DNA of 5,542 nucleotides from Pseudomonadota bacterium (GCA_022568115.1 JADFFP010000100.1:1-5542), one strand, 5' to 3'. Positions 1-5,542 are shown, counted from the first letter of the stretch. Notes: generated from the sequence alone by a model not told the origin. Made by a program: numbers and translations.

Positions 1-1
1 C

Positions 2-52
2 GAAGCTTACGAAGACGCGGCGGAGCAATACGGGCTCGGCGAAGAGTGGTAG
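2..52 (+). CDS. Possible C-terminal tail of an unknown plus-strand protein
   Basis: The plus frame starting at base 2 reads EAYEDAAEQYGLGEEW followed by TAG at 50-52. The acidic, helix-forming composition looks like the natural end of a protein rather than a random reading, but only 16 residues are visible. No family can be named. It runs against the direction of every other gene here, toward the nusA fragment, which fits DNA of separate origin. It could still be a chance open frame. Confidence 0.3.
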   Translation, partial: EAYEDAAEQYGLGEEW

Positions 53-214
53 CTGTTCGGGCGACCGTTCTGCGGCTGACGTGTCCCGTTCCTGAAACAA
101 ATGAACGTCGGTTTTGGGGAAGGGGATCGAACAGCCTGGCGCCTCCAGAACAAGTTTCATCCTGTTGCAGCGTTTGGGCTTGGATTCTTTCTTGAGGGCC
201 TTTGAACCCGGAGG

Positions 215-248
215 CCAACCGATGATCGAAAGCGCCATAAGCGGTTGG
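215..248. repeat. Inverted repeat with 7-base arms
   Basis: The arms CCAACCG (215-221) and CGGTTGG (242-248) are perfect reverse complements separated by 20 bases. No T-run follows on either strand, so it is not a standard intrinsic terminator. It may form a weak hairpin in the unassigned segment, or be chance. Confidence 0.3.
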
Positions 249-298
249 TGAGAGGGAGCCCCACACTTGCGCGTTTTGCAGCACATTCGGCAGAGTAT

Positions 299-315
299 TG
301 AGCGATTCATGCTCA
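299..315. repeat. Short palindrome near the nusA junction
   Basis: TGAGC (299-303) and GCTCA (311-315) are reverse complements around a 7-base spacer. The palindrome sits about ten bases inside the unassigned DNA from the point where NusA similarity ends. That makes it a candidate element-end or regulator site, but arms of this length also arise by chance. Confidence 0.25.
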
Positions 316-323
316 CGCCCGGA

Positions 324-956
324 AAGGAACTCGGGCGCGGTGCGCGAAAGAAAAATCTGCGGTCCCCGGTTTTCCTGCCGGACATCCATGATGTAGGCGC
401 GGATGCGCTCGTTGTTGCGCATGTGTTCCCTCGGGATCACATGGTCACGCGGGATAATCGCTTCGGCCCGGCCCAAATCGACAATTACGTTGCCGTATTC
501 AATCCGCTTGACCACACCGGTGATAATTTCACCAACCCGGTCCTTGAACTCTTCGTACTGGCGCTCGCGCTCGGCGCTCCGCACCTTTTGCACAATCACC
601 TGCTTGGCGGTCTGGGCGGAAATGCGGCTGTAATCAATAGGCGGCAGGGGCTCGGCGATAAATTCTCCCACTTCAGCCTCCGGCTTGTCCTTGCGCACTT
701 CATCGAGCGAGATTTCGGTGCTGACGTTTTCGACCTCCTCGACCACTTCACGGATACGGAACAGCCGCAAGTCGCCGTTTTCGCGATCGATCTGGGCGCG
801 GATGTTGTTTTCCATGCCGTAACGGGCCTTGGCCGCCTTTTGAATGGCTTCCTCCATGGCCTCGATCACGATTTCCTTGTCGATTGCCTTTTCCCTGGCG
901 ACCGCTTCCGCGATCTGCAGGATTTCCAGTTTGTTAGCTCCAACTGCCAGCGCCAT
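324..956 (-). CDS. nusA: Transcription termination/antitermination factor NusA, N-terminal part, broken
   Basis: NusA binds RNA polymerase and controls pausing, intrinsic termination and antitermination in the cytoplasm. The start is ATG at 956, with AAGGAG (964-969) seven bases upstream. The 211 recognisable residues cover the N-terminal polymerase-binding domain (about 1-135, with AMEEAIQKAAKARYG near 33-47 and PPIDYSRISAQTAKQVIVQKV near 105-125) and a complete S1 domain (about 137-206, including EEFKDRVGEIITG, YGNVIVDLGRAEAIIPR and GPQIFLSRT). After RTAPEFL, relatives continue with roughly KLFAQEVPEIYDG and two RNA-binding KH domains. Here the reading becomes SGREHESLNTLPNVLQ with no NusA similarity, although the frame stays open to the window edge. 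The gene follows rimP by 38 bases and is surely cotranscribed with it. Identity is certain. Whether this is a real disruption or an assembly join is open. Confidence 0.9.
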
Positions 957-963
957 GATCGTA

Positions 964-969
964 CTCCTT
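964..969 (-). promoter_or_regulatory. Ribosome binding site of nusA
   Basis: AAGGAG on the minus strand lies seven bases before the ATG at 956 and fixes the nusA start. The resulting N-terminus, MALAVGANKLEILQIAEAVA, matches the family. Confidence 0.8.
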
Positions 970-994
970 AGGTAAGTTTGCGACACTGTTAATG

Positions 995-1489
995 TTAAGT
1001 TGCTTGCCCTTTCAGGGAAGCTGCGGCCAGCTCGTCGGTCAGGATAAGCTTGGCCTTTTCGATATTTTCAAATTCCACTTCTTTTTCACCGTCTTCGGTC
1101 AAAATTCTTATTTTGCCCTTCTCTTCTCCGGCCAGCTTGCCCCGGAACCGTCTTTGGCCTTCAACCGGGGTTTTGGTTTCCAGCTTGGCTTCAAGGCCGG
1201 CAAAGTCCCGAAAATCCTTCAGCCGCGTCAGTGGCCGGTCGATCCCGGGCGAGGAAACCTCCAGAACATATCCTCCGGTCATCGGATCTTCGACCTCCAG
1301 GATCGCCGAAAGCTCCCGGCTCAACCTGGCGCAGTCATCCACCGTTATGGTCCGGTCCGGGCGTTCCGCCATGATCTGGATGGCGGGCCGGCCGGTCCCT
1401 GTGATGCACAGGCGCACCAAATTAAAACCCAGCCCCTCAATGGCGGGCTCCAAAAGGTTTGCCAATCTTTTCTCAAGCGCCGATGGCAT
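995..1489 (-). CDS. rimP: Ribosome maturation factor RimP
   Basis: RimP (DUF150 family) is a cytoplasmic factor that binds the free 30S subunit and is needed for its maturation. The 164-residue product has the usual two-domain layout: an N-terminal alpha/beta domain (about 1-83) and a C-terminal small beta-barrel domain (about 86-152). The best signature is YVLEVSSPGIDRPL at 74-87, the family's most conserved stretch. The acidic linker GEEKGKIRILTEDGEKEVEF (121-140) is also typical. The ATG at 1489 is supported by GGAGG at 1497-1501, seven bases upstream. It precedes nusA by 38 bases, the widespread rimP-nusA pairing. An intrinsic-terminator hairpin sits 47 bases upstream of the start, in what is probably its own leader. 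Length is normal for the family. Confidence 0.95.
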   Translation of the reverse strand: MPSALEKRLANLLEPAIEGLGFNLVRLCITGTGRPAIQIMAERPDRTITVDDCARLSRELSAILEVEDPMTGGYVLEVSSPGIDRPLTRLKDFRDFAGLEAKLETKTPVEGQRRFRGKLAGEEKGKIRILTEDGEKEVEFENIEKAKLILTDELAAASLKGQAT

Positions 1490-1496
1490 CAGCGAA

Positions 1497-1501
1497 CCTC
1501 C
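1497..1501 (-). promoter_or_regulatory. Ribosome binding site of rimP
   Basis: GGAGG on the minus strand lies seven bases before the ATG at 1489, so this start is preferred. Confidence 0.75.
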
Positions 1502-1536
1502 GCCGGGTTTGTTTCACGCCGGTCATCCGGGCAATT

Positions 1537-1561
1537 AAAAAAAGCGGGCCCAGGCCCACTT
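1537..1561 (-). terminator. Intrinsic terminator in the trmB-rimP gap, possible attenuator
   Basis: On the minus strand the arms AAGTGGGC and GCCCGCTT pair over 8 base pairs (one G-U) around the loop CTGG. The stem ends in a T-run, seven T in all, of which five follow the stem. It lies about 100 bases past the trmB stop and 47 bases before rimP. It could end the metK-trmB message. However, the best promoter in the gap (1596-1625) is upstream of it, so it would also lie in the rimP-nusA leader. On the plus strand no T-run follows the stem, so it works in one direction only. Confidence 0.8.
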
Positions 1562-1595
1562 CCCGCCGAATTGAATGTCGTGAAGATGCTTTCTC

Positions 1596-1625
1596 ATAAT
1601 ATAAGTCGGGAAATTTTGCAATCAA
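1596..1625 (-). promoter_or_regulatory. Probable sigma-70-type promoter for rimP-nusA
   Basis: On the minus strand TTGATT (1625-1620) is followed after 16 bases by TATATT (1603-1598), or after 18 bases by TATTAT (1601-1596). The surroundings are AT-rich and the site lies just past the trmB stop. Transcription would begin near 1590, giving a leader of about 100 bases that contains the hairpin at 1537-1561. This is assigned by consensus match only. I found no comparable promoter in the roughly 40 bases between the hairpin and the rimP ribosome binding site. Confidence 0.5.
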
Positions 1626-1658
1626 GAAATGAAAAAAATGCTTCCGCGCCTGGGATTA

Positions 1659-2354
1659 TCAGGTTCGAACAAAAGTCAGGTAAGCACACTTGGCGTCTGA
1701 TTTTTTGGCCTTTGCGGCATAGCGGGTCTGATACCAGCCGGCGGGCGGGATACGCCAGTCAGCCGCCCGCACAGCGGTCCATTTAAAATCACTACGGTGC
1801 TGCATCTGGACCATGGTCCAGGCCATGTAAGCGGGGTGGTCAGTGCCGATCCTGAGCTCGGCGTCCTTTTTCATGACCCGGGCGAGAGCATCCAGGTTCG
1901 CCTGTGAGACAAAACGCCGTTTGGCGTGACGGGCCTTGGGCCAGGGGTCGGGGTGGAGCAGAAAAACCCGGCCGATGCTGTCATGTTTCAGGGCCTCAAG
2001 GACATGCCGGGCATCATCAGGGTAGATGCGGACATTGTGCAATCCTTGTTCGTGAATTTTTGTCACCAGACCGGCAATGCCATTGATAAACGGCTCGCAG
2101 CCGATGAACCCTATATGGGGGTGCGCTTGTGCCTGAAGCGCAAGGTGTTCACCCTTGCCAAAACCAATCTCCAGCCACACCTGGGTTGGGGTAAAATCAA
2201 CCAGGGTCCCGGGGTCCAGGCTGCCCGGGTCAATGTTTTCCACCGAGAAGGAAACGCCCGGCAAAACCTCTTTCAGCAATCGTTCCTTGCGGGCGGAAAG
2301 TTTCTGGCCTTTGCGGCGGCCGTAAAATTTTTCCCGGTATTCTCTGGCGCTCAT
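1659..2354 (-). CDS. trmB: tRNA (guanine-N7-)-methyltransferase TrmB
   Basis: TrmB transfers a methyl group from S-adenosylmethionine to N7 of guanine 46 in the tRNA variable loop. The 231-residue product is a Rossmann-fold methyltransferase of normal size. Visible motifs are the SAM-binding LEIGFGKGE (61-69), the acidic GCEPF after strand 2 (85-89), YPDDARHVL (111-119), the family-specific HPDPWPKARHAKRR (134-147), and GTDHPAYMAW (170-179). Near the C-terminus, relatives usually carry T-[KR]-[FY]-E; this protein has TRYA (210-213), so the usual glutamate is alanine, encoded GCC. The ATG at 2354 is preferred over the TTG immediately before it, though neither has a clear Shine-Dalgarno sequence. 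The gene follows metK by 29 bases with no terminator between, so it is probably cotranscribed with the gene that makes its cofactor. Confidence 0.95.
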   Translation of the reverse strand: MSAREYREKFYGRRKGQKLSARKERLLKEVLPGVSFSVENIDPGSLDPGTLVDFTPTQVWLEIGFGKGEHLALQAQAHPHIGFIGCEPFINGIAGLVTKIHEQGLHNVRIYPDDARHVLEALKHDSIGRVFLLHPDPWPKARHAKRRFVSQANLDALARVMKKDAELRIGTDHPAYMAWTMVQMQHRSDFKWTAVRAADWRIPPAGWYQTRYAAKAKKSDAKCAYLTFVRT

Positions 2355-2360
2355 CAAATG

Positions 2361-2377
2361 ATTCTATCGGATCGAAT
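2361..2377 (-). repeat. Near-palindrome in the trmB translation start region
   Basis: ATTCTATCGGATCGAAT reads nearly the same on both strands: only one symmetric pair and the centre base break the symmetry. In RNA it could form a short hairpin just upstream of the trmB ATG, where a ribosome binding site would normally lie. No GGAG-like sequence is present here. It may influence trmB translation or act as a binding site; function is unknown. Confidence 0.3.
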
Positions 2378-2383
2378 AATGCT

Positions 2384-3550
2384 CTAGAACTGCGCCTTCA
2401 GGGTGTCTACCAGATCGGTTTTTTCCCAACTGAAAGAACCGTCCTCCCTGGGCTGGCGGCCGAAGTGACCATAAGCGGCGGTTTGGGCGTAAATGGGCCG
2501 GTTGAGCCCCAGGCGTTCGCGGATTGCTCTTGGGCCCAAGTCTATCATTTCCACGAAAAGTTCGGCGAGTTTTTCTTCATCCACCTGGCCGGTGTTGAAA
2601 AGGTTGACGTTTACGCTCAATGGTTTCGAGACCCCAATGGCATAGGATAACTGGATCAGGCAGTTTTCCGATATCCCGGCGGCAACGATATTTTTCGCCA
2701 GATAGCGGGCCATATATGCCGCCGAACGGTCAACCTTGGTCGGGTCCTTGCCGGAAAAAGCCCCGCCGCCATGGGGCGCCGCGCCGCCGTAAGTGTCGAC
2801 GATGATCTTGCGTCCGGTCAGGCCGGTATCGCCTGCGGGACCGCCGATGATAAACTGCCCGGTAGGGTTGACGTAAAATTCCTCTTCCGGACACATCCAC
2901 CCCTCGGGCAAGACCTCCAGGACATGGCCGCGGATATATTCGCGCAATTCCGATCCGGCAAAATCCGGTTTGTGCTGGGTTGAAACCACAATCGAGGTGG
3001 CGCGTACCGGCCTGCCGTTTTCATACTGCAAGCTGACCTGGCTTTTAGAATCGGGTTCCAGCCCCGGCGCCTTGCCGGAATGCCGGTCCCGGGCCATGGA
3101 TCTGAGAATTTCATGGGCATACTGGATCGGGGCCGGCATCAGGACATCGGTTTCAGTGCAGGCATAACCGAACATAATCCCTTGGTCGCCGGCGCCTTCG
3201 TCCTTGTTGTGTGAAGCATCCACGCCGATCGCGATGTCTTCGGATTGAGAGTGCACGAAGGAGGTAAATTCGGCGTCCTTCCAATGAAAGCCCGGTTGCT
3301 CATAGCCAATGTCGCGGATCGCCTGGCGGGCAACTTTTTCCAGGACATCAGCGGTAATGCTTTGCGGCCCGCGCACCTCGCCGGCGATAATAATACGGTT
3401 GGTTGTAACCATGGTTTCCACGGCCACGCGGGAGTGGGGATCTTCCTCCATATACTTGTCGAGAATGCTGTCTGAAATCCTGTCGGCCACTTTGTCCGGA
3501 TGCCCTTCGGATACGGATTCACTGGTAAAAAGATAGTTTTTGATTGACAC
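2384..3550 (-). CDS. metK: S-adenosylmethionine synthase (methionine adenosyltransferase)
   Basis: MetK condenses ATP and methionine to S-adenosylmethionine, releasing phosphate and pyrophosphate; it is a cytoplasmic homo-oligomer needing Mg2+ and K+. The 388-residue product is full length with all three domains. Key motifs are GHPDK (16-20, ATP and metal binding), the signature [12 protein letters not shown] (119-130), the phosphate-binding [19 protein letters not shown] (261-279) and the C-terminal YGHFGR. I chose the GTG at 3550 because GGAG (3557-3560) lies six bases before it and the protein then opens (M)[19 protein letters not shown] like its relatives. A TTG at 3565 would add five residues but overlaps poorly with any ribosome binding site. 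A terminator upstream separates it from the regulator gene, so it likely has its own promoter. trmB follows in the same unit. Confidence 0.97.
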   Translation of the reverse strand: MSIKNYLFTSESVSEGHPDKVADRISDSILDKYMEEDPHSRVAVETMVTTNRIIIAGEVRGPQSITADVLEKVARQAIRDIGYEQPGFHWKDAEFTSFVHSQSEDIAIGVDASHNKDEGAGDQGIMFGYACTETDVLMPAPIQYAHEILRSMARDRHSGKAPGLEPDSKSQVSLQYENGRPVRATSIVVSTQHKPDFAGSELREYIRGHVLEVLPEGWMCPEEEFYVNPTGQFIIGGPAGDTGLTGRKIIVDTYGGAAPHGGGAFSGKDPTKVDRSAAYMARYLAKNIVAAGISENCLIQLSYAIGVSKPLSVNVNLFNTGQVDEEKLAELFVEMIDLGPRAIRERLGLNRPIYAQTAAYGHFGRQPREDGSFSWEKTDLVDTLKAQF

Positions 3551-3556
3551 GGTTTT

Positions 3557-3560
3557 CTCC
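3557..3560 (-). promoter_or_regulatory. Ribosome binding site deciding the metK GTG start
   Basis: GGAG on the minus strand is six bases from the GTG at 3550. It lies inside the reading frame of the alternative TTG start at 3565, so it argues for the shorter protein. Confidence 0.7.
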
Positions 3561-3617
3561 TGCAATCTTTACCGGCTTTAAACTGAATTTTTCAAGTGAT
3601 GCAACCTCAAGCACGGA

Positions 3618-3647
3618 CGTATACCAGCAAGCTCCCGGACTATTCAA
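3618..3647 (-). promoter_or_regulatory. Possible promoter of metK-trmB
   Basis: On the minus strand TTGAAT (3647-3642) is followed after 18 bases by TATACG (3623-3618). Transcription would start near 3611, giving a leader of about 60 bases. It lies just past the terminator of the upstream regulator gene, where a promoter is expected. The -10 match is partial, so confidence is modest. Confidence 0.4.
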
Positions 3648-3685
3648 GGAAAAGAGATTAAATTTTACAGCTCTTGCCAGACAAG

Positions 3686-3711
3686 AAAAAGGCCGGGGAA
3701 AACCGGCCTTT
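3686..3711 (-). terminator. Intrinsic terminator after the XRE regulator gene
   Basis: On the minus strand AAAGGCCGG and CCGGCCTTT form a perfect 9-base-pair stem around a 6-base loop, followed by more T. It starts 24 bases past the stop of the regulator gene. It separates that gene from metK. On the plus strand the stem ends in only three T, so any activity in that direction would be weak. Confidence 0.85.
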
Positions 3712-3734
3712 CAAAAAGTTGAAATTTTTGCCAC

Positions 3735-4136
3735 TTATTTCCCGGACTGGGCCACCGCCTTCACCAATTCAAAGGTTTTCTTTCTAACTTTGGGATCGGA
3801 GATTTTGTAATAGGCGCGAACCAGCTCAAGCGTTTCCCGCTTTGCCAGCTGATCCTGCTCAAAAGTCTCGGGATTTGTATCGCTTAAGCCCCGGGCCCGT
3901 CTGACGGTCTCTTCCTGCATGTCCTCAAAAAAGTAGCCGACTGGCACATCAAGGATATGCGACAGTTTGTAAAGGCGGCTGGAGCCAATACGGTTAGCCC
4001 CTCTTTCATATTTTTGAATTTGCTGAAAAGTAAGGCCAAGAGCATTTCCCAATTTTTCCTGGCTCATTCCAAGGAGAGTGCGGCGCACTCTGACGCGTGA
4101 GCCGACATGTATATCAATCGGATCTGGTGTAGACAT
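3735..4136 (-). CDS. XRE-family transcriptional regulator, PraR-like
   Basis: This 133-residue protein has a Cro/C1-type helix-turn-helix at about 9-70: IHVGSRVRVRR, then MSQEKLGNALGLTFQQIQKYERG (24-46) with the probable recognition helix near 36-46, and an LSHILDVPVGYFFED end. A linker (72-100) leads to the conserved C-terminal helix LVRAYYKISDPKVRKKTFELVKAVA (105-129). This arrangement is typical of alphaproteobacterial regulators such as rhizobial PraR, known as a repressor of symbiosis and quorum-sensing genes. Targets in this organism cannot be read from the sequence. There is no ligand-binding domain. The ATG at 4136 fits the family N-terminus, although no strong ribosome binding site precedes it. 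It lies between lnt and metK, with its own terminator, and is not obviously a regulator of either. Confidence 0.9.
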   Translation of the reverse strand: MSTPDPIDIHVGSRVRVRRTLLGMSQEKLGNALGLTFQQIQKYERGANRIGSSRLYKLSHILDVPVGYFFEDMQEETVRRARGLSDTNPETFEQDQLAKRETLELVRAYYKISDPKVRKKTFELVKAVAQSGK

Positions 4137-4255
4137 AATTTTGTTAACCCGGCTTGTTAGTGTTGTTCTCTTTGCTTCTTCCTTTAGGGGGTATCATGGC
4201 AACCTTCAAGATAATAATTTCAATATATTTCGGATTTTATTTTTTAATGTTAAAA

Positions 4256-4283
4256 ATAATAAATTTTTGAATTTTTATTTCAA
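4256..4283 (-). promoter_or_regulatory. Possible promoter of the XRE regulator gene
   Basis: On the minus strand TTGAAA (4283-4278) and TATTAT (4261-4256) are separated by 16 bases. They lie immediately past the lnt stop in a strongly AT-rich stretch. The leader would be about 110 bases. Such AT-rich DNA offers many chance matches, and readthrough from lnt is possible because no clear minus-strand terminator follows lnt. Confidence 0.35.
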
Positions 4284-4285
4284 AT

Positions 4286-5542
4286 TTAATGGCGATCTTG
4301 TTTTGGATCGCTTTTTATAATCATCCCGATTGTCAAAAAAGCAAGCACTATAGACAAGAAGATTATACTACCGTAAACTGAGTAAAGTGTCTTTTGTACA
4401 AGCGGGCGGGGCAGCGCCACATCTAAAAAACCAGTTTGCCCCAAACCCAGTTGGCCGGTAACCCGTCCCAGTGGGTCCACCACCCCTGAAATGCCACCTC
4501 CGGCCACGCGAACAACTGGAATACCTTCCTCCACTGCCCGCATTCGGGCCATTTCAAAATGCTGGTAGGGGCCCGGGGTCACACCGAACCACGCATCATT
4601 GGTCAGGTTGAGAAACCAGGCCGGATTCCCGTTCGGGGCAACCACATTACCGGGGAAAATAATCTCGTAACACACCAGCGGACTGAACCGGGGCAAGCCC
4701 GGCAGCTCCATGGTTTTCAAACCCGTTCCGCGGGAAAAATCGCTGGAGCCCGCGACCAGAGCGTTCAAGCCCATTCGGCCGAGATATTTCCGAAATGGAA
4801 TATATTCCCCAAACGGAACCAGGTGGACTTTGTCATAAATATCCAGCACCTCACCACCTGGGGCTAGGGCATAAACGCTGTTGAAGACCCCCCCCTCTTC
4901 CTCACCCCCATAGCGGTTGGCCCCGGAAATCAATGTAACCTTGCCCCCCAACGCTTCAGCCAGATAGCCGCGAACCACCGGATCGCCAACATCAAAGGGA
5001 ATGGCGGTTTCCGGCCAAACAAGATACGGGACTGGCGCTCCCTCAGCAGTAAGGGGGGTGCTCAGCACAATATGCCGGTCAAGATTCCGGCGCAGCAGGG
5101 CGGGGTTCCATTTTTCCGTCTGTGGGATGTTGGCCTGAACCAGACGAAGGGTTATCCCTTCATGATATTCGGTGGTCATCGCATCAAGCCGGGCCCAGCC
5201 AAGCAAAGCAAGCGCTGTCAGCATCAGGGTGCCCATCAGGGTCATCCCGAACCGGTCATGCAGGGGGATGGCTTTGTCAAAAAGGGCGACAAACAACCCG
5301 ATCGCAAGCAGCGTCAGGGCTCCGAGACCATAGCTGCCGACCAGCGCCGCTACCTGGATCATTTCTTCATAAGGCCACCAGATGGATGAGGTAGTGTTCC
5401 AGGGAAAGCCCAGCTCTCCCCATCCCCGCAGCCATTCAAAAAAAGAATAAATCCCGGCAAAAATCAGCGCCCGGGGGGCCCAGGTTGAACCCCAGAAATT
5501 CCTCGAGATCATGAACGCCAGGGCGGGAAACAGGCTCATGTA
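4286..5542 (-). CDS. lnt: Apolipoprotein N-acyltransferase Lnt, 5' end outside window
   Basis: Lnt adds the third acyl chain to the N-terminal cysteine of lipoproteins in the inner membrane, the last step before sorting to the outer membrane. The visible 418 residues lack roughly the first 100 of a usual protein of about 520; the frame stays open to the edge, so the Met at 5539 is internal. Counting that Met as residue 1, membrane helices occur near 22-36, 61-87, 99-116 and 386-408. The carbon-nitrogen hydrolase domain spans about 128-375. The catalytic Glu (WPETA, E177), Lys (YDKVHLVPFGEY, K237) and Cys (VCYEIIFP, C290) are all present, so the enzyme should be active. One segment is unusual: RVAGGGISGVVDP, where relatives have an Asn-containing R-A-x-N-x-G-I-S. 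The gene ends with TAA at 4286-4288, inside AT-rich DNA. Confidence 0.95.
   Translation of the reverse strand, partial: YMSLFPALAFMISRNFWGSTWAPRALIFAGIYSFFEWLRGWGELGFPWNTTSSIWWPYEEMIQVAALVGSYGLGALTLLAIGLFVALFDKAIPLHDRFGMTLMGTLMLTALALLGWARLDAMTTEYHEGITLRLVQANIPQTEKWNPALLRRNLDRHIVLSTPLTAEGAPVPYLVWPETAIPFDVGDPVVRGYLAEALGGKVTLISGANRYGGEEEGGVFNSVYALAPGGEVLDIYDKVHLVPFGEYIPFRKYLGRMGLNALVAGSSDFSRGTGLKTMELPGLPRFSPLVCYEIIFPGNVVAPNGNPAWFLNLTNDAWFGVTPGPYQHFEMARMRAVEEGIPVVRVAGGGISGVVDPLGRVTGQLGLGQTGFLDVALPRPLVQKTLYSVYGSIIFLSIVLAFLTIGMIIKSDPKQDRH
4292..4316 (+). terminator. Plus-strand intrinsic terminator overlapping the lnt 3' end
   Basis: GCGATC (4292-4297) and GATCGC (4306-4311) form a 6-base-pair stem around an 8-base loop, followed by five T (4312-4316). 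Read on the plus strand this has terminator form; read on the minus strand no T-run follows. It lies within the last codons of lnt and faces against all genes here. It could stop antisense transcription or end a small plus-strand RNA from the lnt-regulator gap. The stem is short, so its efficiency is uncertain. Confidence 0.5.

Larger units (their letters stand above)
1..323. other. Unassigned DNA abutting the broken nusA
   Basis: This stretch lies where nusA codons for the KH domains should be, but none of its frames resembles NusA. Several frames are open for some distance. The nusA frame itself continues without a stop to the window edge (107 codons). The next minus frame is open from an ATG at 310 to the edge and encodes an arginine-, proline- and cysteine-rich product. 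A plus frame ends at 52. The region has an inverted repeat with 7-base arms (215-221 and 242-248) and a short palindrome close to the junction (299-315). I recognise no insertion-sequence end, transposase motif or phage gene. It may be the edge of an inserted element, a rearranged chromosome segment or an assembly misjoin. Confidence 0.5.

Noticed and set aside
2..310. Minus-strand open frame from the ATG at 310 to the window edge
   Set aside because: No ribosome binding site and no recognised family. It is codon-aligned with the plus-strand frame that ends at 52, so its openness near the edge may be a shadow. It is mentioned only in the region entry.
3..323. The 107-codon continuation of the nusA frame as a new C-terminal domain of NusA
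   Set aside because: The reading is low-complexity in Arg, Gln, Ser and Thr and has no fold-like pattern. An open frame of this length can occur by chance in such DNA. It runs opposite to an apparent plus-strand coding end.
267..971. Long plus-strand open frame of 234 codons
   Set aside because: It lies antisense over nusA, whose minus-strand translation matches the N-terminal and S1 domains with a good ribosome binding site. The plus frame resembles no protein.
1490..1658. A tRNA gene before rimP, as metY in Escherichia coli
   Set aside because: The gap of about 170 bases has no cloverleaf and no T-loop or anticodon-arm pattern.
992..1786. Plus-strand open frame of 264 codons
   Set aside because: It is the complement of rimP and the end of trmB, both well supported on the minus strand, and it reads through the terminator region.
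3551..3640. SAM-II or SAM/SAH riboswitch upstream of metK
   Set aside because: The leader lacks the pseudoknot-forming stem of SAM-II and the short hairpin of the SAM/SAH class as I know them. There is only a vague likeness around the TTTAAA and GGTAAAG stretches.
4078..4320. Plus-strand open frame of 80 codons across the lnt-regulator gap
   Set aside because: Its first part is antisense to the regulator gene and the rest is AT-rich Phe/Asn/Leu reading with no ribosome binding site. An RNA is more plausible here than a protein.
5537..5539. ATG at 5539 as the lnt start
   Set aside because: The frame stays open upstream to the edge, and about 100 N-terminal residues with membrane helices expected for Lnt would be missing. 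It is an internal methionine.

Overview
The window looks like part of an alphaproteobacterial chromosome. Five genes in a row on the minus strand follow an order familiar from that class: lnt, a PraR-like XRE regulator, metK, trmB, rimP, then the start of nusA. The regulator (opening PDPIDIHVGSR..RRTLLGMSQEKL and carrying a conserved C-terminal helix) is itself typical of Alphaproteobacteria. Base composition is moderate, not the very high GC of many members, and I cannot place it below class.

Layout, read in the direction of transcription (right to left). Positions 5542-4286 hold the C-terminal four fifths of lnt (apolipoprotein N-acyltransferase); its start lies outside the window. A 149-base AT-rich gap (4137-4285) leads into the XRE regulator (3735-4136), which ends at a strong intrinsic terminator (3686-3711). 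A new transcription unit then carries metK (2384-3550, GTG start) and trmB (1659-2354), 29 bases apart. Past trmB, a promoter-like sequence (1596-1625) lies upstream of an intrinsic-terminator hairpin (1537-1561), which is followed by rimP (995-1489) and nusA (from 956). The rimP-nusA leader therefore looks like an attenuator.

The left end is abnormal. NusA reads normally for about 211 codons, through the N-terminal and S1 domains, and then loses all resemblance to NusA at about position 323. The remaining 1-323 is DNA I cannot assign. It contains the apparent tail of a plus-strand reading frame ending at 52. Either a foreign element has cut nusA, or the contig is misjoined there.

Functionally these are housekeeping genes: MetK makes S-adenosylmethionine, TrmB uses it to methylate tRNA, RimP matures the 30S subunit, NusA controls transcription elongation and termination, and Lnt finishes lipoproteins in the inner membrane. 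I saw no clear novel defence, mobile or CRISPR system. The points most worth a second look are the nusA break, the rimP leader, and an unusual residue in TrmB.
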